From assembly GCF_013402915.1 (NCBI RefSeq), contig NC_050724.1, positions 682,001 to 746,000 of the forward strand: a stretch of DNA of 64,000 bases, given 5' to 3'. A model generated the notes under the pieces. That model was not told where the DNA came from. It worked only from the letters and a program-made list of their open reading frames with translations, and ran no database searches. This stretch comes from Zygotorulaspora mrakii (lineage: Eukaryota > Ascomycota > Saccharomycetes > Saccharomycetales > Saccharomycetaceae). Shown in pieces: positions 18,816 through 29,604 of this stretch. A program made the position numbers and the translations under genes. Position 1 is the first letter of the stretch. Each line of letters opens with the position of its first letter.

Positions 18816-19709
18816 CTAAACACGGCAATTTGAGATTTCAAAAACCATTATGTCTTCCGCACCCTTCCTCTTCAACTCATCCATGGTAACACCTTTCTTC
18901 TTTCTCTCGATCATTGCAGAGACGGCAACCCAACCTTCATCATTGATCTTTGAGATAGTAGGCGCCCTTCTACCTGGAGTGATAGGTAACAAGTCTGGTA
19001 AGATAGACTCTGGCGCGTTATAGTTACAGTAAACGTATTTTTGTGCAGTCATGACACCCTCAATTCTGGATTTGATGGTCTCAATGAGTTCTGGATCGCT
19101 CTTTGTATTCTTGGACTCGATCAAATAGGCACTAGTATCCAAGACGGTGGCAATCTCTGTCAAACCTGCAGCACGCATGGTCTCGCCACTTTCGACTAAA
19201 TCAACAATTGCGTCGGCAATGCCAAGGGCGCAAGACGCCTCCACCGAGCCCCCAACGTACTTCACCTTGGTTGTCATTTTCTCTACTGGAACGCCCTCCA
19301 AGTCGGCAAAATATTTCGAAGCTAGGTTGGTGAAACTGGAAACAATCGTCTTACCGATCAATTGTTTTGGGTCCTTGTAGGCACCCATGACAGGTACTTG
19401 CACCTGCAGCTTACAGCTACCAAACTGTAAATCGATGGGTAAATCAACGTCAACGTCGCTTTCACGGACTTGGTCCACTCCGGTAATACCCAGATCACAG
19501 TTACCTTCGCCAACGAACACTGGAATGTCGGCCGCAGGCAAGAAGATCAGCGCGATAGGCAAACTGGTAGATAATGCAATGTCTAGTCTTGACGATCTGT
19601 GAAACTTGATGTCTGCTCCATGTAAGATAGAAACGGCCTTCTCATAAAGACGTCCTTTCTTTGGTATGGCAAATAAAAGCCTGTCGCTCAAATGATTAAC
19701 GAGATCCAT
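18816..19709 (-). CDS. HIS1: ATP phosphoribosyltransferase His1
   Basis: 297 residues, the same length as S. cerevisiae His1. It catalyses the first step of histidine synthesis, ATP + PRPP to phosphoribosyl-ATP, and is feedback-inhibited by histidine. The N-terminal catalytic domains include PKKGRLYEKA and the EADIP..VG/DLGITG region. The C-terminal regulatory ACT-like domain (PGRRAPTISKI, EGWVAVSAMIERKK) is the long-form type. It matches YER055C. A Gcn4 site lies about 100 bp upstream. Confidence 0.97.
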   Translation of the reverse strand: MDLVNHLSDRLLFAIPKKGRLYEKAVSILHGADIKFHRSSRLDIALSTSLPIALIFLPAADIPVFVGEGNCDLGITGVDQVRESDVDVDLPIDLQFGSCKLQVQVPVMGAYKDPKQLIGKTIVSSFTNLASKYFADLEGVPVEKMTTKVKYVGGSVEASCALGIADAIVDLVESGETMRAAGLTEIATVLDTSAYLIESKNTKSDPELIETIKSRIEGVMTAQKYVYCNYNAPESILPDLLPITPGRRAPTISKINDEGWVAVSAMIERKKKGVTMDELKRKGAEDIMVFEISNCRV

Positions 19710-20373
19710 ATTCTGAATTTACTTCGATTTTTTTTAGTTTCAATATGTGAAAGAGCCTCTTGGTGTGACAAAGAGTGCTCGCTGTATAATATTCACTAAA
19801 TAAACATGACTCAGTGACAATTCAAATTGGCTTCACCGTTTGCAAATTTCATTTTTTTCCATATCCAACTGGGCCAAATTTTTAGCTTCTCGCATAGCGA
19901 AAAAGGCGATGCGCATTTTGAAAAATTTTCATCAACTGATGAACAAGAAATGGGATTATCGAGTTAGGCCGTGATGCAGAAGGAATTCTCGTTCAGTTAG
20001 ATTCCAAAAATGACAATCTCGTAGGATCGGTTACCGAAGAGGAAAGATCTTGATAATTCGTTGCAGCCAAGATGAGTGAATTTAGTTTATATAAGATAAT
20101 ACAGCTGTATATCGGCATCCACGTGATGGAGTTAGGGCAGACTATGGGTAAAACGTGAAGGGTTTTCACAGACGTGCGTTCCTGCAACGAGCGGTATGCT
20201 CATGATGATCTTGCTAGGTTGTTTACTCTTGCTTTTCGATGCAGTTTTGCTTTAGAACTTCATTTGAGGACCATAAATATTTCTTTCTTGACTGCATATA
20301 ATTGTGGGGCTCCCATTCCAGTAAAAGGTTGCTTTTAACTACAAGAGTGGTGAAGTAGGTCAGCATCGGTGCC
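19710..20373. other. Intergenic region, HIS1/SYG1 divergent promoter
   Basis: A 664 bp divergent promoter with the Gcn4 site at 19806-19813 on the HIS1 side. No further feature recognised. Confidence 0.55.
19806..19813 (-). promoter_or_regulatory. Gcn4 site upstream of HIS1
   Basis: ATGACTCA on the plus strand is the exact Gcn4 octamer (TGAGTCAT on the minus strand), about 100 bp upstream of the HIS1 ATG. HIS1 is a classical general-control gene. Confidence 0.65.
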
Positions 20374-22962
20374 ATGAAGTTCGGTGATCATATTAATGAG
20401 TCTGCAGTACCTGAGTGGAGCGATAAGTACATAAACTACAAGCTTGGCAAAAAGAAGTTGAAACAGTATGCCAAAAGACTGGAGGAAGAGGCCAATGAGG
20501 AGGAATTTACTCTGTATGGAAATGCATCGGGACCGGTGTTTTATAACGGGACAAATGATGAGAGTGCGATCAGCGATGAGTCGGAGTTGAGACAAGTGAA
20601 TACGCAATACGGACGCCAAGATAAAGTGTACACGTCGTTGCAGGAAACCTTTAAAACAGATTTTGTGACCAACTGGTTGATAGGTAGCGAACTTGCGAAA
20701 TGCGATGAGTTTTATCTGTGGCTACTGGAGAAGTCAAGAAAGAAGTATTCCGTGCTTAAGGAACAGCTAAGGATCTACCACCTACATGAAAACCACGAAT
20801 CGTTTCTAGATGGCGAACCGATAATCGCGCAGCAAAATGGCTCAAGTGGCTCTTATGGATCTATCAAAAATTTTCCAAAGAATCCAAAGATTATGGGGTT
20901 TACCAGAAGATTAAAGAAGATATTGAGCTCGAATGACCTTTTGCCATCGTGGCCAACGGGGCTTTCAAACATCAAGGGCAATTTGAAAAGCTCACATACC
21001 GGTACAGAGACATTCGGGGGAATTGCAATGGCTGTGACAGTCCATCAGGCCGAAAGAATGTTAAGTGAGGCATTGCTTGAGTTTTATCAATATTTGCAAC
21101 TAGTTAAAACCTACAGAGATCTTAATGTAACGGGATTTCGTAAAATGGTGAAAAAGTTCGATAAGGCCTGCCATACATCAGAAGTTTCCGAGTTTATGGA
21201 CTATGCAAGAGATACATCACCCCTTTTCAAGCATGTTGATGCTAATATTCAACTGTTAGCTCAAAGAATGAAACAAACCGGGACAGCACAAGCATCTGCC
21301 AAGCTTAAAGCTATCAATGAAGACGACGATCCCATCATGTGGTGGGAAACTAAAATTACTGAATGGTATACAAAAGATTTAACAAATTCTGATAGTGCAC
21401 AGAAGAGGCATAATCAAAGATTGAAAAAACTTTCGATTCAATATACTCTTAATGAACAAATGATTCATAGGAATAACAGAGCAATCGCTCAAATGTTTTT
21501 TTCAGGTATTGGTTTAGGTACATCTGGAGCATTCATTTGTTATACTTTATACCTTGCATTTTTTTCCAAGTTTAATTCGGTTTTGCATCAAATATTATTC
21601 CCACTATGGAGTGGTTGGTACATGGTTTTATTGGCAGCTTTATTATTCTTGGGCAATTGTTTTATTTGGCATCGAACTGGTATCAACTATAGATTCATTA
21701 TGTTGGGTGAAATGCATGCAAAAAATGGGACACAATTGTTTAATAATGATTTTGCTACAAGTGCAATATCTTTAAGGTTGTATTTTTTAACGTTTTTCGT
21801 CATTGCTTGCTCAGTCTGTGCTCTCATGAGTTTTCATTGGTGTGTTTTAGAGCCTTACGGACTTGTTTACCTTGGAATTGTGCTGTTTCTCTTCTTTTGC
21901 CCTAACAGAGTGTTTCCATACTTCGATAAGATGGTAGATTCAAGGATATGGCTTGTTAAAACGGCTATACGTCTAATGCTATCGGGCCTATATCCAGTGG
22001 AGTTTGGTGATTTCTTCTTGGGTGACATTATATGTTCGCTGACATATTCAATGTCTGACATTGCTATGTTTTTCTGTGTTTGCTCATCAACTCCTAACTC
22101 TCTATGTGGCTCTTCAAAATCCAAAGCCTTTGGTGTACTATCCTGTTTACCAAATTACTGGAGAATGATGCAATGCTTCAGAAGATTTGGTGATTCTGGC
22201 GATTGGTTTCCTCATTTACTCAACGCTATCAAATATTTAATTGGTGTCGGATATTATGCATCCTTGGCGGCATATAGAATCTCTGGAAACATTGATTCCA
22301 CAAGAACTCCTTTCATTATTATTTCTACTACCAATGCTGCAATAACTGCAGCGTGGGATATTTGCATAGACTGGTCTCTTTTTCAGCCATCTTCTAAAAA
22401 TTGGCTTTTAAGAGATGATCTCTATCTAGCTGGTAAGCGCAATTGGAAAACAGGCCAATATGCCTTTGGTAGGGTTCTCTTTTACTATTTTGCTATGGTT
22501 TGGGATGTTTTAATTAGGTTTCAGTGGATTGTATACGCGCTGGCGCCACAGACGATTCAGCAAAGCGCAATTACCTCGTTTGTTTTGGCAGTCACAGAAA
22601 TTCTGAGGAGATTCGTATGGGTGATTCTTCGTGTAGAAAACGAGCATGTAGCCAATGTGCACTTGTTCAAAGTCACAGGAGAATCACCTTTACCATATCC
22701 AGTTAGTGAAAAGAGCGATATGGTTACTGCTGATAAACGCAACGTCAGCAGTTCCTCTCTTTCGCTATATCATGGAAACCTGGAGGAGCCTTCCACCGCT
22801 TTCAAGTCTTACCTGCGCAGAAACTCAAGTGCACTGTTCACGCTCGCAAAATCAGTTCCATGGGCTCATACAACAGATTTTCAACGTCCGCGTTTGTTCT
22901 CATTCGGTGCGAATGCAGTGCACGATAGTGAAAGTGACAGTGAAACAGAAAGTGTTAACTAG
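20374..22962 (+). CDS. SYG1: SPX-EXS phosphate exporter Syg1
   Basis: 862 residues (S. cerevisiae Syg1 has 902). It belongs to the XPR1/Syg1 family of plasma-membrane phosphate exporters. An N-terminal SPX domain (MKFGDHINESAVPEWSDKYI, then a helical bundle to ~310) senses inositol pyrophosphates. Membrane spans begin near residue 370, and the C-terminal EXS domain follows (about 550-780, with SDWFPHLLNAIKY-type segments). The Ser-rich C-terminal tail ends in a Glu/Asp/Ser cluster. It matches YIL047C. Confidence 0.96.
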   Translation: MKFGDHINESAVPEWSDKYINYKLGKKKLKQYAKRLEEEANEEEFTLYGNASGPVFYNGTNDESAISDESELRQVNTQYGRQDKVYTSLQETFKTDFVTNWLIGSELAKCDEFYLWLLEKSRKKYSVLKEQLRIYHLHENHESFLDGEPIIAQQNGSSGSYGSIKNFPKNPKIMGFTRRLKKILSSNDLLPSWPTGLSNIKGNLKSSHTGTETFGGIAMAVTVHQAERMLSEALLEFYQYLQLVKTYRDLNVTGFRKMVKKFDKACHTSEVSEFMDYARDTSPLFKHVDANIQLLAQRMKQTGTAQASAKLKAINEDDDPIMWWETKITEWYTKDLTNSDSAQKRHNQRLKKLSIQYTLNEQMIHRNNRAIAQMFFSGIGLGTSGAFICYTLYLAFFSKFNSVLHQILFPLWSGWYMVLLAALLFLGNCFIWHRTGINYRFIMLGEMHAKNGTQLFNNDFATSAISLRLYFLTFFVIACSVCALMSFHWCVLEPYGLVYLGIVLFLFFCPNRVFPYFDKMVDSRIWLVKTAIRLMLSGLYPVEFGDFFLGDIICSLTYSMSDIAMFFCVCSSTPNSLCGSSKSKAFGVLSCLPNYWRMMQCFRRFGDSGDWFPHLLNAIKYLIGVGYYASLAAYRISGNIDSTRTPFIIISTTNAAITAAWDICIDWSLFQPSSKNWLLRDDLYLAGKRNWKTGQYAFGRVLFYYFAMVWDVLIRFQWIVYALAPQTIQQSAITSFVLAVTEILRRFVWVILRVENEHVANVHLFKVTGESPLPYPVSEKSDMVTADKRNVSSSSLSLYHGNLEEPSTAFKSYLRRNSSALFTLAKSVPWAHTTDFQRPRLFSFGANAVHDSESDSETESVN

Positions 22963-23077
22963 TTATTTCTTACATGCATAAACGGCTCAGGAGGTACATA
23001 TATTTTAAAAAATGTCATGAAACGACTTTCTATCTTAATAATCATTTCAAGATCTAGTCTATGTACTGGTGTGTCTA

Positions 23078-26000
23078 TTATGGGGTCGTAAACTCTTGGA
23101 CTTTTGCATAACTTGGAGGATGCAATTTTCTATGTATGGCCTTCGCCGCCCAGACTGGCAAGACCGAAATCGACAATATGAATAGTAATTCACCAAAGAA
23201 TAATAGCTTGACAATGTAGCTCAAATCAAAATAATCACTCAGAAAAGGAATGGAAACAATGTACAGACCTAATGTGACGAGCTCAGTTATGATCATAGTT
23301 TTATTCCAAGTATTAATTTCCAAGGCAACCATTATCAATTCATTCAAAACTAGAGAAGTGAAGCTAATTGCAACCATTTTGTTAAAGTCAATTGGGTTTA
23401 CACTTGTAAAGTATTGAGAAGATCCTTGTATAACAATTCCTTGAAATAGTGACAAGGCTACCCAAACAAAAAAAGTTTTGTAAGATAAACTTTTACCTTC
23501 AGTTAAATCCTTGTAAAGCTCGGGATATATTTTAGTCAGTGATTCATCAATATCGTGGTCTAGCGTTAGTGAAAATACCGGTGCCATTGTATAGCAGGTT
23601 GCATAGCCAACCATTAACCAACCCTCATATAATGCAATTGGTTCAAATCGAGAGCAGATCGAAAATACTGCCTGACAAATTGCTATGATAAGCCCTCTGT
23701 GCATTACGAATTGGGCTAGCTTTGCGGATCTTTTGTAAGAATTTCTTCCATGCCATAATAATAACTCTGTCAAGTGACAAAACTGGGTAACGGAAAAATC
23801 TGCCGCTAGAGATGCCTGTTTGCCTTCTTTTCCAACAATTCCGACACCAACATCGGCACTTTGTATCATGCTCACATCATTACCACCGTCTCCGATACAG
23901 CAAACTCTTTTGCTGGTTAGCTCCCGAATTGCCAGAGCAACGTCGGCCTTCTGTTGAGGGGTACATCTACAGGCAACAACAGCCTGTAGATTTATAGTAA
24001 TCTCAAAAAATTCTTTTTTAAAATAGAGCATGTAAGTGTTCAATGACTCGCCATCAATTATTAGACAGGAGTTTCGATTGACTTGCAAATACTCTAACTG
24101 CTCTAATGCCCCGTCCGGTTTGCCAACCTTTGAAATTGTATGAACGTATTGTCCTCTCGATATCAGTTTTGCGCTGATAGAAACGCAGCGAGCGGTTTCC
24201 ACTTTATCACCGGTTAGCATCCATATTTTGATGCCAGCATTTCTAAGAAGCTCTATGGACGATTTGACATCTTTTTGCAATTTATCTTCAACACCGGTCA
24301 GGCCAAGCAGTTCGAGATTATTTTCCAAAAACTCACTCACGACACTAGACATCTGCTCGTCCCGGTTCAGCATAGATAAAGATGCCTCATCGTATTTTTT
24401 GCGAAACTGATCATAAATCTTGAGAGAAAGCTTCTTACGTCCAATAACCAAAGTACGTAACCCTTCACGGGCCATATTTCCTGTTTCCTCTTCCAGCCAA
24501 TCGTTTGGTTCGACGATAGAAGACATGACGGTATCAGCACCTTTTTCCAGGAACCAATATTCGTCTTTTATTTGATCATGCACGATTATTCCCATACGTT
24601 TAGTATCTGAATTAAATGGAAAAACTTGTAAGATTTCATAGTTTAGTAGCTTGCCTGAATGTTCATGCAGCAAGGTAACTGAGTGACGATCCCTTTTGAA
24701 GAGCGAAAGTCCAACCAATTCTGTGAACTTTACGATGGCAATTTCGTCTGGAGACGCTGCTTGATAAGTAATTTCTTCATCCTCAAAAGTAGGAGTGACA
24801 TTATGACAGAGTGCCAACGTTATAATTAAATCGCACACCCTCGTACTAATATCACGCCTAGCAGTAGAGGGTTGTGCATTTCCTGCCTGTCCTTTCGAAA
24901 TCACTAAACTTTGGATATAGTCTGTAACAATGTCTACTGTTTCCCCAGAATATGAAACTGTTCCCAAGTGGATTTTTCTCAATTCCATATCGTTCTGTGT
25001 TAATGTTCCTGTTTTATCGCTGAGTAAATACTCAATTCGCCCCAAATCCTCGGGAATCGTACTCGTGCGAACAACGGTTTCTGGTATCGTATGGTCGTGT
25101 TCAATTTGATATGCATAGACTGATTTCGCAAGATCTAAATTAACTCTGAGAGACACGGGAATAATTGTCGAGAATAAAATTAGGTAGCGCATCACGTCAA
25201 TATACCAATCAGGGTTTTGAAATCCAGCGAACGCGACTAATGATATGGAAAGGATAAAAACAGAGGCACATAGCACCTTAGAGATGCTATTGATCTCTAA
25301 CTCTAGCAGCCCAGTTTTAACTTTTGGGGTTGTGGTATTCATTGCCTGTCTTGTATCCTTACCAGTGTAAACAACGCATGCAATGCAATGGCCACTCGAA
25401 GCCAGCACCGTATTTGCCCATAATGTATTATCTATTGTTAATGGATGAGAAGATGACTCCTTATAAGTAACTTTCCCCAAAAATTTATCTATCGACTTCT
25501 CTGGTGCGGAGGCAGTGATGCTAATCTTGCTTAGTAAATCATCTTGAGCTATATTTTGCGTTAATGAACACGCTACTCTAAGTTTCCAGTCAGTTTCACC
25601 ATCTAGTTGATCAGTTTTGATGAACGATTCACCAGAGGGCTCGCTCGATTGTAACAGTACAGCATCAGCTGGGATTCGTGATCCTTTATAAATCTTAATC
25701 AGATCTCCCACTTTTAAATCTTTGCTACGTACCAATTGAGATCTATTTATGATCTGATAAAGTTCATTGTTGGATTCTTTGTCACGTCTTCTTCTTTGAA
25801 TGTCGTCCATAGCCTCCTTGACCATAGTAACTGTGAGAACGAAAGCAAGCGGCACAATATATGAGGAGAGATAACCGATTCTCAAAGCAGGTATTATTTG
25901 AGATAAGGCAACAGCCAGAAAGTATAAGTTAAAGAAAAACTTGAATTGCTCATACAGCAAAGTTGGTATGAAAGTCACAGCATTATACTTTGCATTGGAT

Positions 26001-26518
26001 ATTTCATTAGTTGGGTATTTATTTCGGTCAAAAGTTGGTGTAGTGCTGGGATGAATTTCTCTCTCTACATGATTCTCGTTGAGCTCTATAGAAGAACTGG
26101 ACCCGCCTTTTGTTAAACGATAAGGAGAATTTAAGAGAGATCTTCCATTTGACCATAATATATTCAAAAAGCCTCCATGATGGACACTAAGACCTGAATT
26201 ATGTTCATTAGGGGATGGTGCATCCCACGGGTCATTTCTTGAAGGTCGTCTCCCTGAAATAGATGATTTTCGCAAGTTCTCATTCGATTGCGTATTTTCA
26301 TCAATTGTTCTCATTTCAAAACTTTCTTGAGAGTTTCTGTTTTGCCGATCGTTATCAGTGTTTTTATTTTGGTTGCTACTGAATATTTGAAAGTTATCCA
26401 AGGCTTCCTCTAACGAATCATCAAATTGCAGATCAAAAGAATCTCTGGTTCTCACTTTTTGTAAAGGCGATTTACTCTTGTTCTCGATATTTGTTCCAGG
26501 TCGTGGAGAAAAGGACAT
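23078..26518 (-). CDS. NEO1: P4-ATPase phospholipid flippase Neo1
   Basis: 1146 residues (S. cerevisiae 1151). It is an essential aminophospholipid flippase of Golgi and endosomal membranes that acts without a Cdc50 partner. The phosphorylated Asp is D501 in SDKTGTLT. The dephosphorylation motif DGET is visible upstream, and the hinge GDGGNDVSM is near the C-terminal third. About ten membrane spans are expected. The N-terminal ~150 residues are Ser/Asn-rich and cytosolic. It is convergent with SYG1 (115 bp gap) and matches YIL048W. Confidence 0.96.
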   Translation of the reverse strand: MSFSPRPGTNIENKSKSPLQKVRTRDSFDLQFDDSLEEALDNFQIFSSNQNKNTDNDRQNRNSQESFEMRTIDENTQSNENLRKSSISGRRPSRNDPWDAPSPNEHNSGLSVHHGGFLNILWSNGRSLLNSPYRLTKGGSSSSIELNENHVEREIHPSTTPTFDRNKYPTNEISNAKYNAVTFIPTLLYEQFKFFFNLYFLAVALSQIIPALRIGYLSSYIVPLAFVLTVTMVKEAMDDIQRRRRDKESNNELYQIINRSQLVRSKDLKVGDLIKIYKGSRIPADAVLLQSSEPSGESFIKTDQLDGETDWKLRVACSLTQNIAQDDLLSKISITASAPEKSIDKFLGKVTYKESSSHPLTIDNTLWANTVLASSGHCIACVVYTGKDTRQAMNTTTPKVKTGLLELEINSISKVLCASVFILSISLVAFAGFQNPDWYIDVMRYLILFSTIIPVSLRVNLDLAKSVYAYQIEHDHTIPETVVRTSTIPEDLGRIEYLLSDKTGTLTQNDMELRKIHLGTVSYSGETVDIVTDYIQSLVISKGQAGNAQPSTARRDISTRVCDLIITLALCHNVTPTFEDEEITYQAASPDEIAIVKFTELVGLSLFKRDRHSVTLLHEHSGKLLNYEILQVFPFNSDTKRMGIIVHDQIKDEYWFLEKGADTVMSSIVEPNDWLEEETGNMAREGLRTLVIGRKKLSLKIYDQFRKKYDEASLSMLNRDEQMSSVVSEFLENNLELLGLTGVEDKLQKDVKSSIELLRNAGIKIWMLTGDKVETARCVSISAKLISRGQYVHTISKVGKPDGALEQLEYLQVNRNSCLIIDGESLNTYMLYFKKEFFEITINLQAVVACRCTPQQKADVALAIRELTSKRVCCIGDGGNDVSMIQSADVGVGIVGKEGKQASLAADFSVTQFCHLTELLLWHGRNSYKRSAKLAQFVMHRGLIIAICQAVFSICSRFEPIALYEGWLMVGYATCYTMAPVFSLTLDHDIDESLTKIYPELYKDLTEGKSLSYKTFFVWVALSLFQGIVIQGSSQYFTSVNPIDFNKMVAISFTSLVLNELIMVALEINTWNKTMIITELVTLGLYIVSIPFLSDYFDLSYIVKLLFFGELLFILSISVLPVWAAKAIHRKLHPPSYAKVQEFTTP

Positions 26519-26885
26519 TGGCTTGAGCAGTCAGCTAGAACTGCAAACTCTCTTGTGAGCTTAGATTTTCAACCTCACCACAAGGAATCGCAATATGAAA
26601 ATAAATAGTGGCAGAGTCTAAGGAAATGAAGTACAATGAAGGTTGATCTGCCCACTTCGCAAATTTCAAAACAAACAATGAAATCTCAGTACACCAGAAA
26701 GTAATGAGTCCTGCAAGCTTCCTTGCTATGTAAAGATTTCTATAAGTGTTAATCTATAAACCACTATAACCAGTTGAATGTCAAGATGATACTTATTAAC
26801 ATACCTTATTTGTGCTAAGTCGTTTTGGGTGATCCAGTCATATATACATTCAAAGAAGGCTGACAACCCAAATCAATAGGGCATA
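26519..26885. other. Intergenic region, NEO1 promoter
   Basis: 367 bp between NEO1 and the 3' end of DFG10. No feature recognised. Confidence 0.5.
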
Positions 26886-27650
26886 TTACACAACATAAGG
26901 CACAATGGCGTATGAGGGTATACGGTTTGTGTCTTTGAACTTGGCGTTATAGTATTTTTGAGTTTCGAGAGCAGACGTAGTGAGAGTTAATGCTACCCAT
27001 ATTAATGGCCAGGCGAACTCGCGATTGTAAACGACCAAAGAGACGTAGATGAGAATCTCGTCCAAGTAATGCGGACAGCAAACAATTGTGAACATACCCT
27101 TCTCGGGGAGACTGTATTTAGTTAGGTTAGACAAGATATGATGATTCTTGTATTGTTCAATTGACGCCATCAAAAAAATCAATGTTGCGACTGGGTTCAA
27201 TGACACCGGGATACTGTTGGATGCAAGCTTGGCATTCAATATCAAATGTAAACTTGCGTAAAACCACAGACCTACCACGTAATGCGACCAGTTCATTCGG
27301 GAATGAGCTGCATATTTAGAAACATATTTGGTTTCATAGAGTCTTCTTAGTGAGTGTAGTAATATTAACCATGTAAGTGACGAACGTGGGTAAGTAGTCA
27401 GAGTAATGATCGACAGTGCCGACGAGAGATAATAAAAATGAGAGAAAGATGATTTTGGCATAGTTAAATAGACAAGTCCAGAAAGGGAGATTAATCTTCC
27501 GTCTCGTTCCTCTGCTCTGGCACTTAGTGTTTTACCATATTGAAGGAACTCAGGCAGAAAGCATTTTGCAATAACTAAGCAAAGTAACCCAGCGATGAAC
27601 GATATTTTGTAGCCTATCAATAAATACTGCAATGCATTGCCCACCTCCAT
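26886..27650 (-). CDS. DFG10: Polyprenol reductase Dfg10
   Basis: 254 residues (S. cerevisiae 253). It is an SRD5A3-type steroid-5-alpha-reductase-family membrane enzyme that acts at the ER in making dolichol for N-glycosylation. Several hydrophobic spans are visible, and the C-terminal family motif region reads CCPHYLDEILIY followed by KYYNAKF near the end. It matches YIL049W. Confidence 0.9.
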   Translation of the reverse strand: MEVGNALQYLLIGYKISFIAGLLCLVIAKCFLPEFLQYGKTLSARAEERDGRLISLSGLVYLTMPKSSFSHFYYLSSALSIITLTTYPRSSLTWLILLHSLRRLYETKYVSKYAAHSRMNWSHYVVGLWFYASLHLILNAKLASNSIPVSLNPVATLIFLMASIEQYKNHHILSNLTKYSLPEKGMFTIVCCPHYLDEILIYVSLVVYNREFAWPLIWVALTLTTSALETQKYYNAKFKDTNRIPSYAIVPYVV

Positions 27651-27990
27651 TACAGTTGTATGCTCTTCCTCTTTGCAGCAGAGTAATGAGTTAAAGAAAG
27701 TAGTTCCCCATCTAAAAACAAAAACATAAAAAATAAGCTTTGTAGAAATAAATAATTAGATCCTTAATTGCTTTACTGAGTGAGTGAATTTACGAAGCCG
27801 GATATATACTATTACAAAACATGAAAAAGTCATACGAGTTAGTTGGTGGTAGCGTTCCTCAACAATATGGTTGACAAAAAAATGATAATTCTTATGTCTT
27901 TAGTTGAATATTAATAGAACGAACATTGAATGAGCGTATGGACTAAATTAGAGGATACGGGGGATATCTCCAAGTTAAGATATATTAGGG
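27651..27990. other. Intergenic region, DFG10 promoter
   Basis: 340 bp between DFG10 and the 3' end of FCY2. AT-rich, with one replication-origin consensus match at 27721-27731. Confidence 0.5.
27721..27731 (-). other. Perfect 11-bp ARS consensus match
   Basis: The minus strand reads TTTTATGTTTT, an exact match to the S. cerevisiae ACS WTTTAYRTTTW, inside an AT-rich intergenic gap. Single matches are common by chance and the consensus of this species may differ. Confidence 0.25.
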
Positions 27991-29604
27991 TTAACGGCCC
28001 ATGTACTTAATTTCTAGAGGTCTCAAAACATTGTAGACGATAAAAGCGAAACCTGCACCCAATTCAAAGCCGATATCACCACCAAAATCACCGATCAGAC
28101 GGCCAATTTCACCAGTCCAGTAAGTTTGTGACATACCTAGAGCGACACCAAAACCGGCAACGAATAACGCGGAACAACCTGCGATACCTATAGGTAACAG
28201 ATCCCATCTATTCCATTGGTCGATATCGTAACCTTTGAAACCTTTCCTATAGATAAAATGTTCCGAAAGGGCAATAGAAATATAAATTGCCAGGTAGTAA
28301 CCGATAGAGTTCATGAAGTTTTCCATAAAGTTTTCGAATTTATAATAAGCTGCAATGGAAATACCTAGAGTGGCACCGTTAGCGGCTAAAGTCCAGACAA
28401 CTCTTGGAATCTTTGCCAATGGTTCCCATGTAGCTTGAGCAGATAAAGCAACACTGTACATATTTGGAATGTTATTGGCGACAGTAGATAGAGCTAGTAA
28501 AACACAGCAAAATTGACCAAATCCGTGAAGAGAGTCGGGGACTAAAATGGCATATGTCAAACCACCGATAGAATAGTTGTTGTAGTAGTCGGCATAGGTC
28601 GTATTATTGAAGGTACCCATAGCTGATGCAGCACCTAGAATCATACAGAAAAACAGTGGGAAAGCCAAACACAAAACGAAAGTGAAAAAGATTTTGTATT
28701 TATTAGCTTCCTTCTTCATGTATACAGTGTAATCTGAGGCATAAGTGGTCCAACCGGATGCGAAACCGAAGATAGCTGAACCAAATGATAAGACACCACC
28801 TGCAGTAGATGGGCCTGATGTCCATTCTCCATTTTGGAAAGATCCATTTTTAGCCAAACGAGCAATAATGACTAAGAAAACAGCAAAATTTGGTACCCAC
28901 GACCATCTTTCGTACGCGTGAATGATTCTAATACCAAAGAAGGTAATCAAAACGGTAGCACCAATGATGATCAAACAACCAGCCCATGGGGGACACTGGT
29001 TGCCACCACTGTTGATCATGTGCAACAATTGGGCGGAAACAATGGTATTCACGACACCCCAACCAACACAAGCAATAACATTAATGAAGGCAAATGCTCT
29101 AGCTGTCAAATTTCCCAGAAGAAAACGTGATAAAACCATCTGTCTCAAACCGAACTCTGCTCCGAAGATGGAGAAGAATGCAACGCTAACCAGACCCAGC
29201 AAATTGAAGAATACAATAGTTAAAACAGATGTACCGAAATTTAGACTAAACACCAATGGACCCAACGCACCCAGCGAATAGGCTGCAATAACCATGTTAG
29301 CCGAAAACCACATAGAAGCAGGCCCCCAAGGGGAGATGTCCGTTTTCTCTTCGTCAGTGACAGGTTCCACACCTTTTGTCTCTGCCTTATCCAGAAGAGT
29401 TGCAACGGCTCTGCGGCACCATCCTAGTCTCGACTTCTCAGCAACACCACTTGCATATTGCTCGTCCTCATACTCTTGATCCTCAACATCAACGTATGGA
29501 TTCTTCTTTTCGCTATTAGTGCTTCCGACGTGCTCAGAGGAAGACTGCGAACGATCAACGTTCCCCTCTAGATCATGAATCTCATATGCCTCCTTGCCAG
29601 ACAT
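27991..29604 (-). CDS. FCY2: Purine-cytosine permease Fcy2
   Basis: 537 residues (S. cerevisiae Fcy2 has 533). It is a plasma-membrane proton symporter for cytosine and purines (NCS1 family). The acidic, Ser-rich cytosolic N-terminus of ~95 residues is followed by about twelve membrane spans, including SFGSAIFGFASGWTTYASDYT, the substrate-site segment typical of the family. The gene is single here. S. cerevisiae also has FCY21 and FCY22 next to CEM1; neither is present between PCL6/7 and CEM1 in this window. It matches YER056C. Confidence 0.95.
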   Translation of the reverse strand: MSGKEAYEIHDLEGNVDRSQSSSEHVGSTNSEKKNPYVDVEDQEYEDEQYASGVAEKSRLGWCRRAVATLLDKAETKGVEPVTDEEKTDISPWGPASMWFSANMVIAAYSLGALGPLVFSLNFGTSVLTIVFFNLLGLVSVAFFSIFGAEFGLRQMVLSRFLLGNLTARAFAFINVIACVGWGVVNTIVSAQLLHMINSGGNQCPPWAGCLIIIGATVLITFFGIRIIHAYERWSWVPNFAVFLVIIARLAKNGSFQNGEWTSGPSTAGGVLSFGSAIFGFASGWTTYASDYTVYMKKEANKYKIFFTFVLCLAFPLFFCMILGAASAMGTFNNTTYADYYNNYSIGGLTYAILVPDSLHGFGQFCCVLLALSTVANNIPNMYSVALSAQATWEPLAKIPRVVWTLAANGATLGISIAAYYKFENFMENFMNSIGYYLAIYISIALSEHFIYRKGFKGYDIDQWNRWDLLPIGIAGCSALFVAGFGVALGMSQTYWTGEIGRLIGDFGGDIGFELGAGFAFIVYNVLRPLEIKYMGR

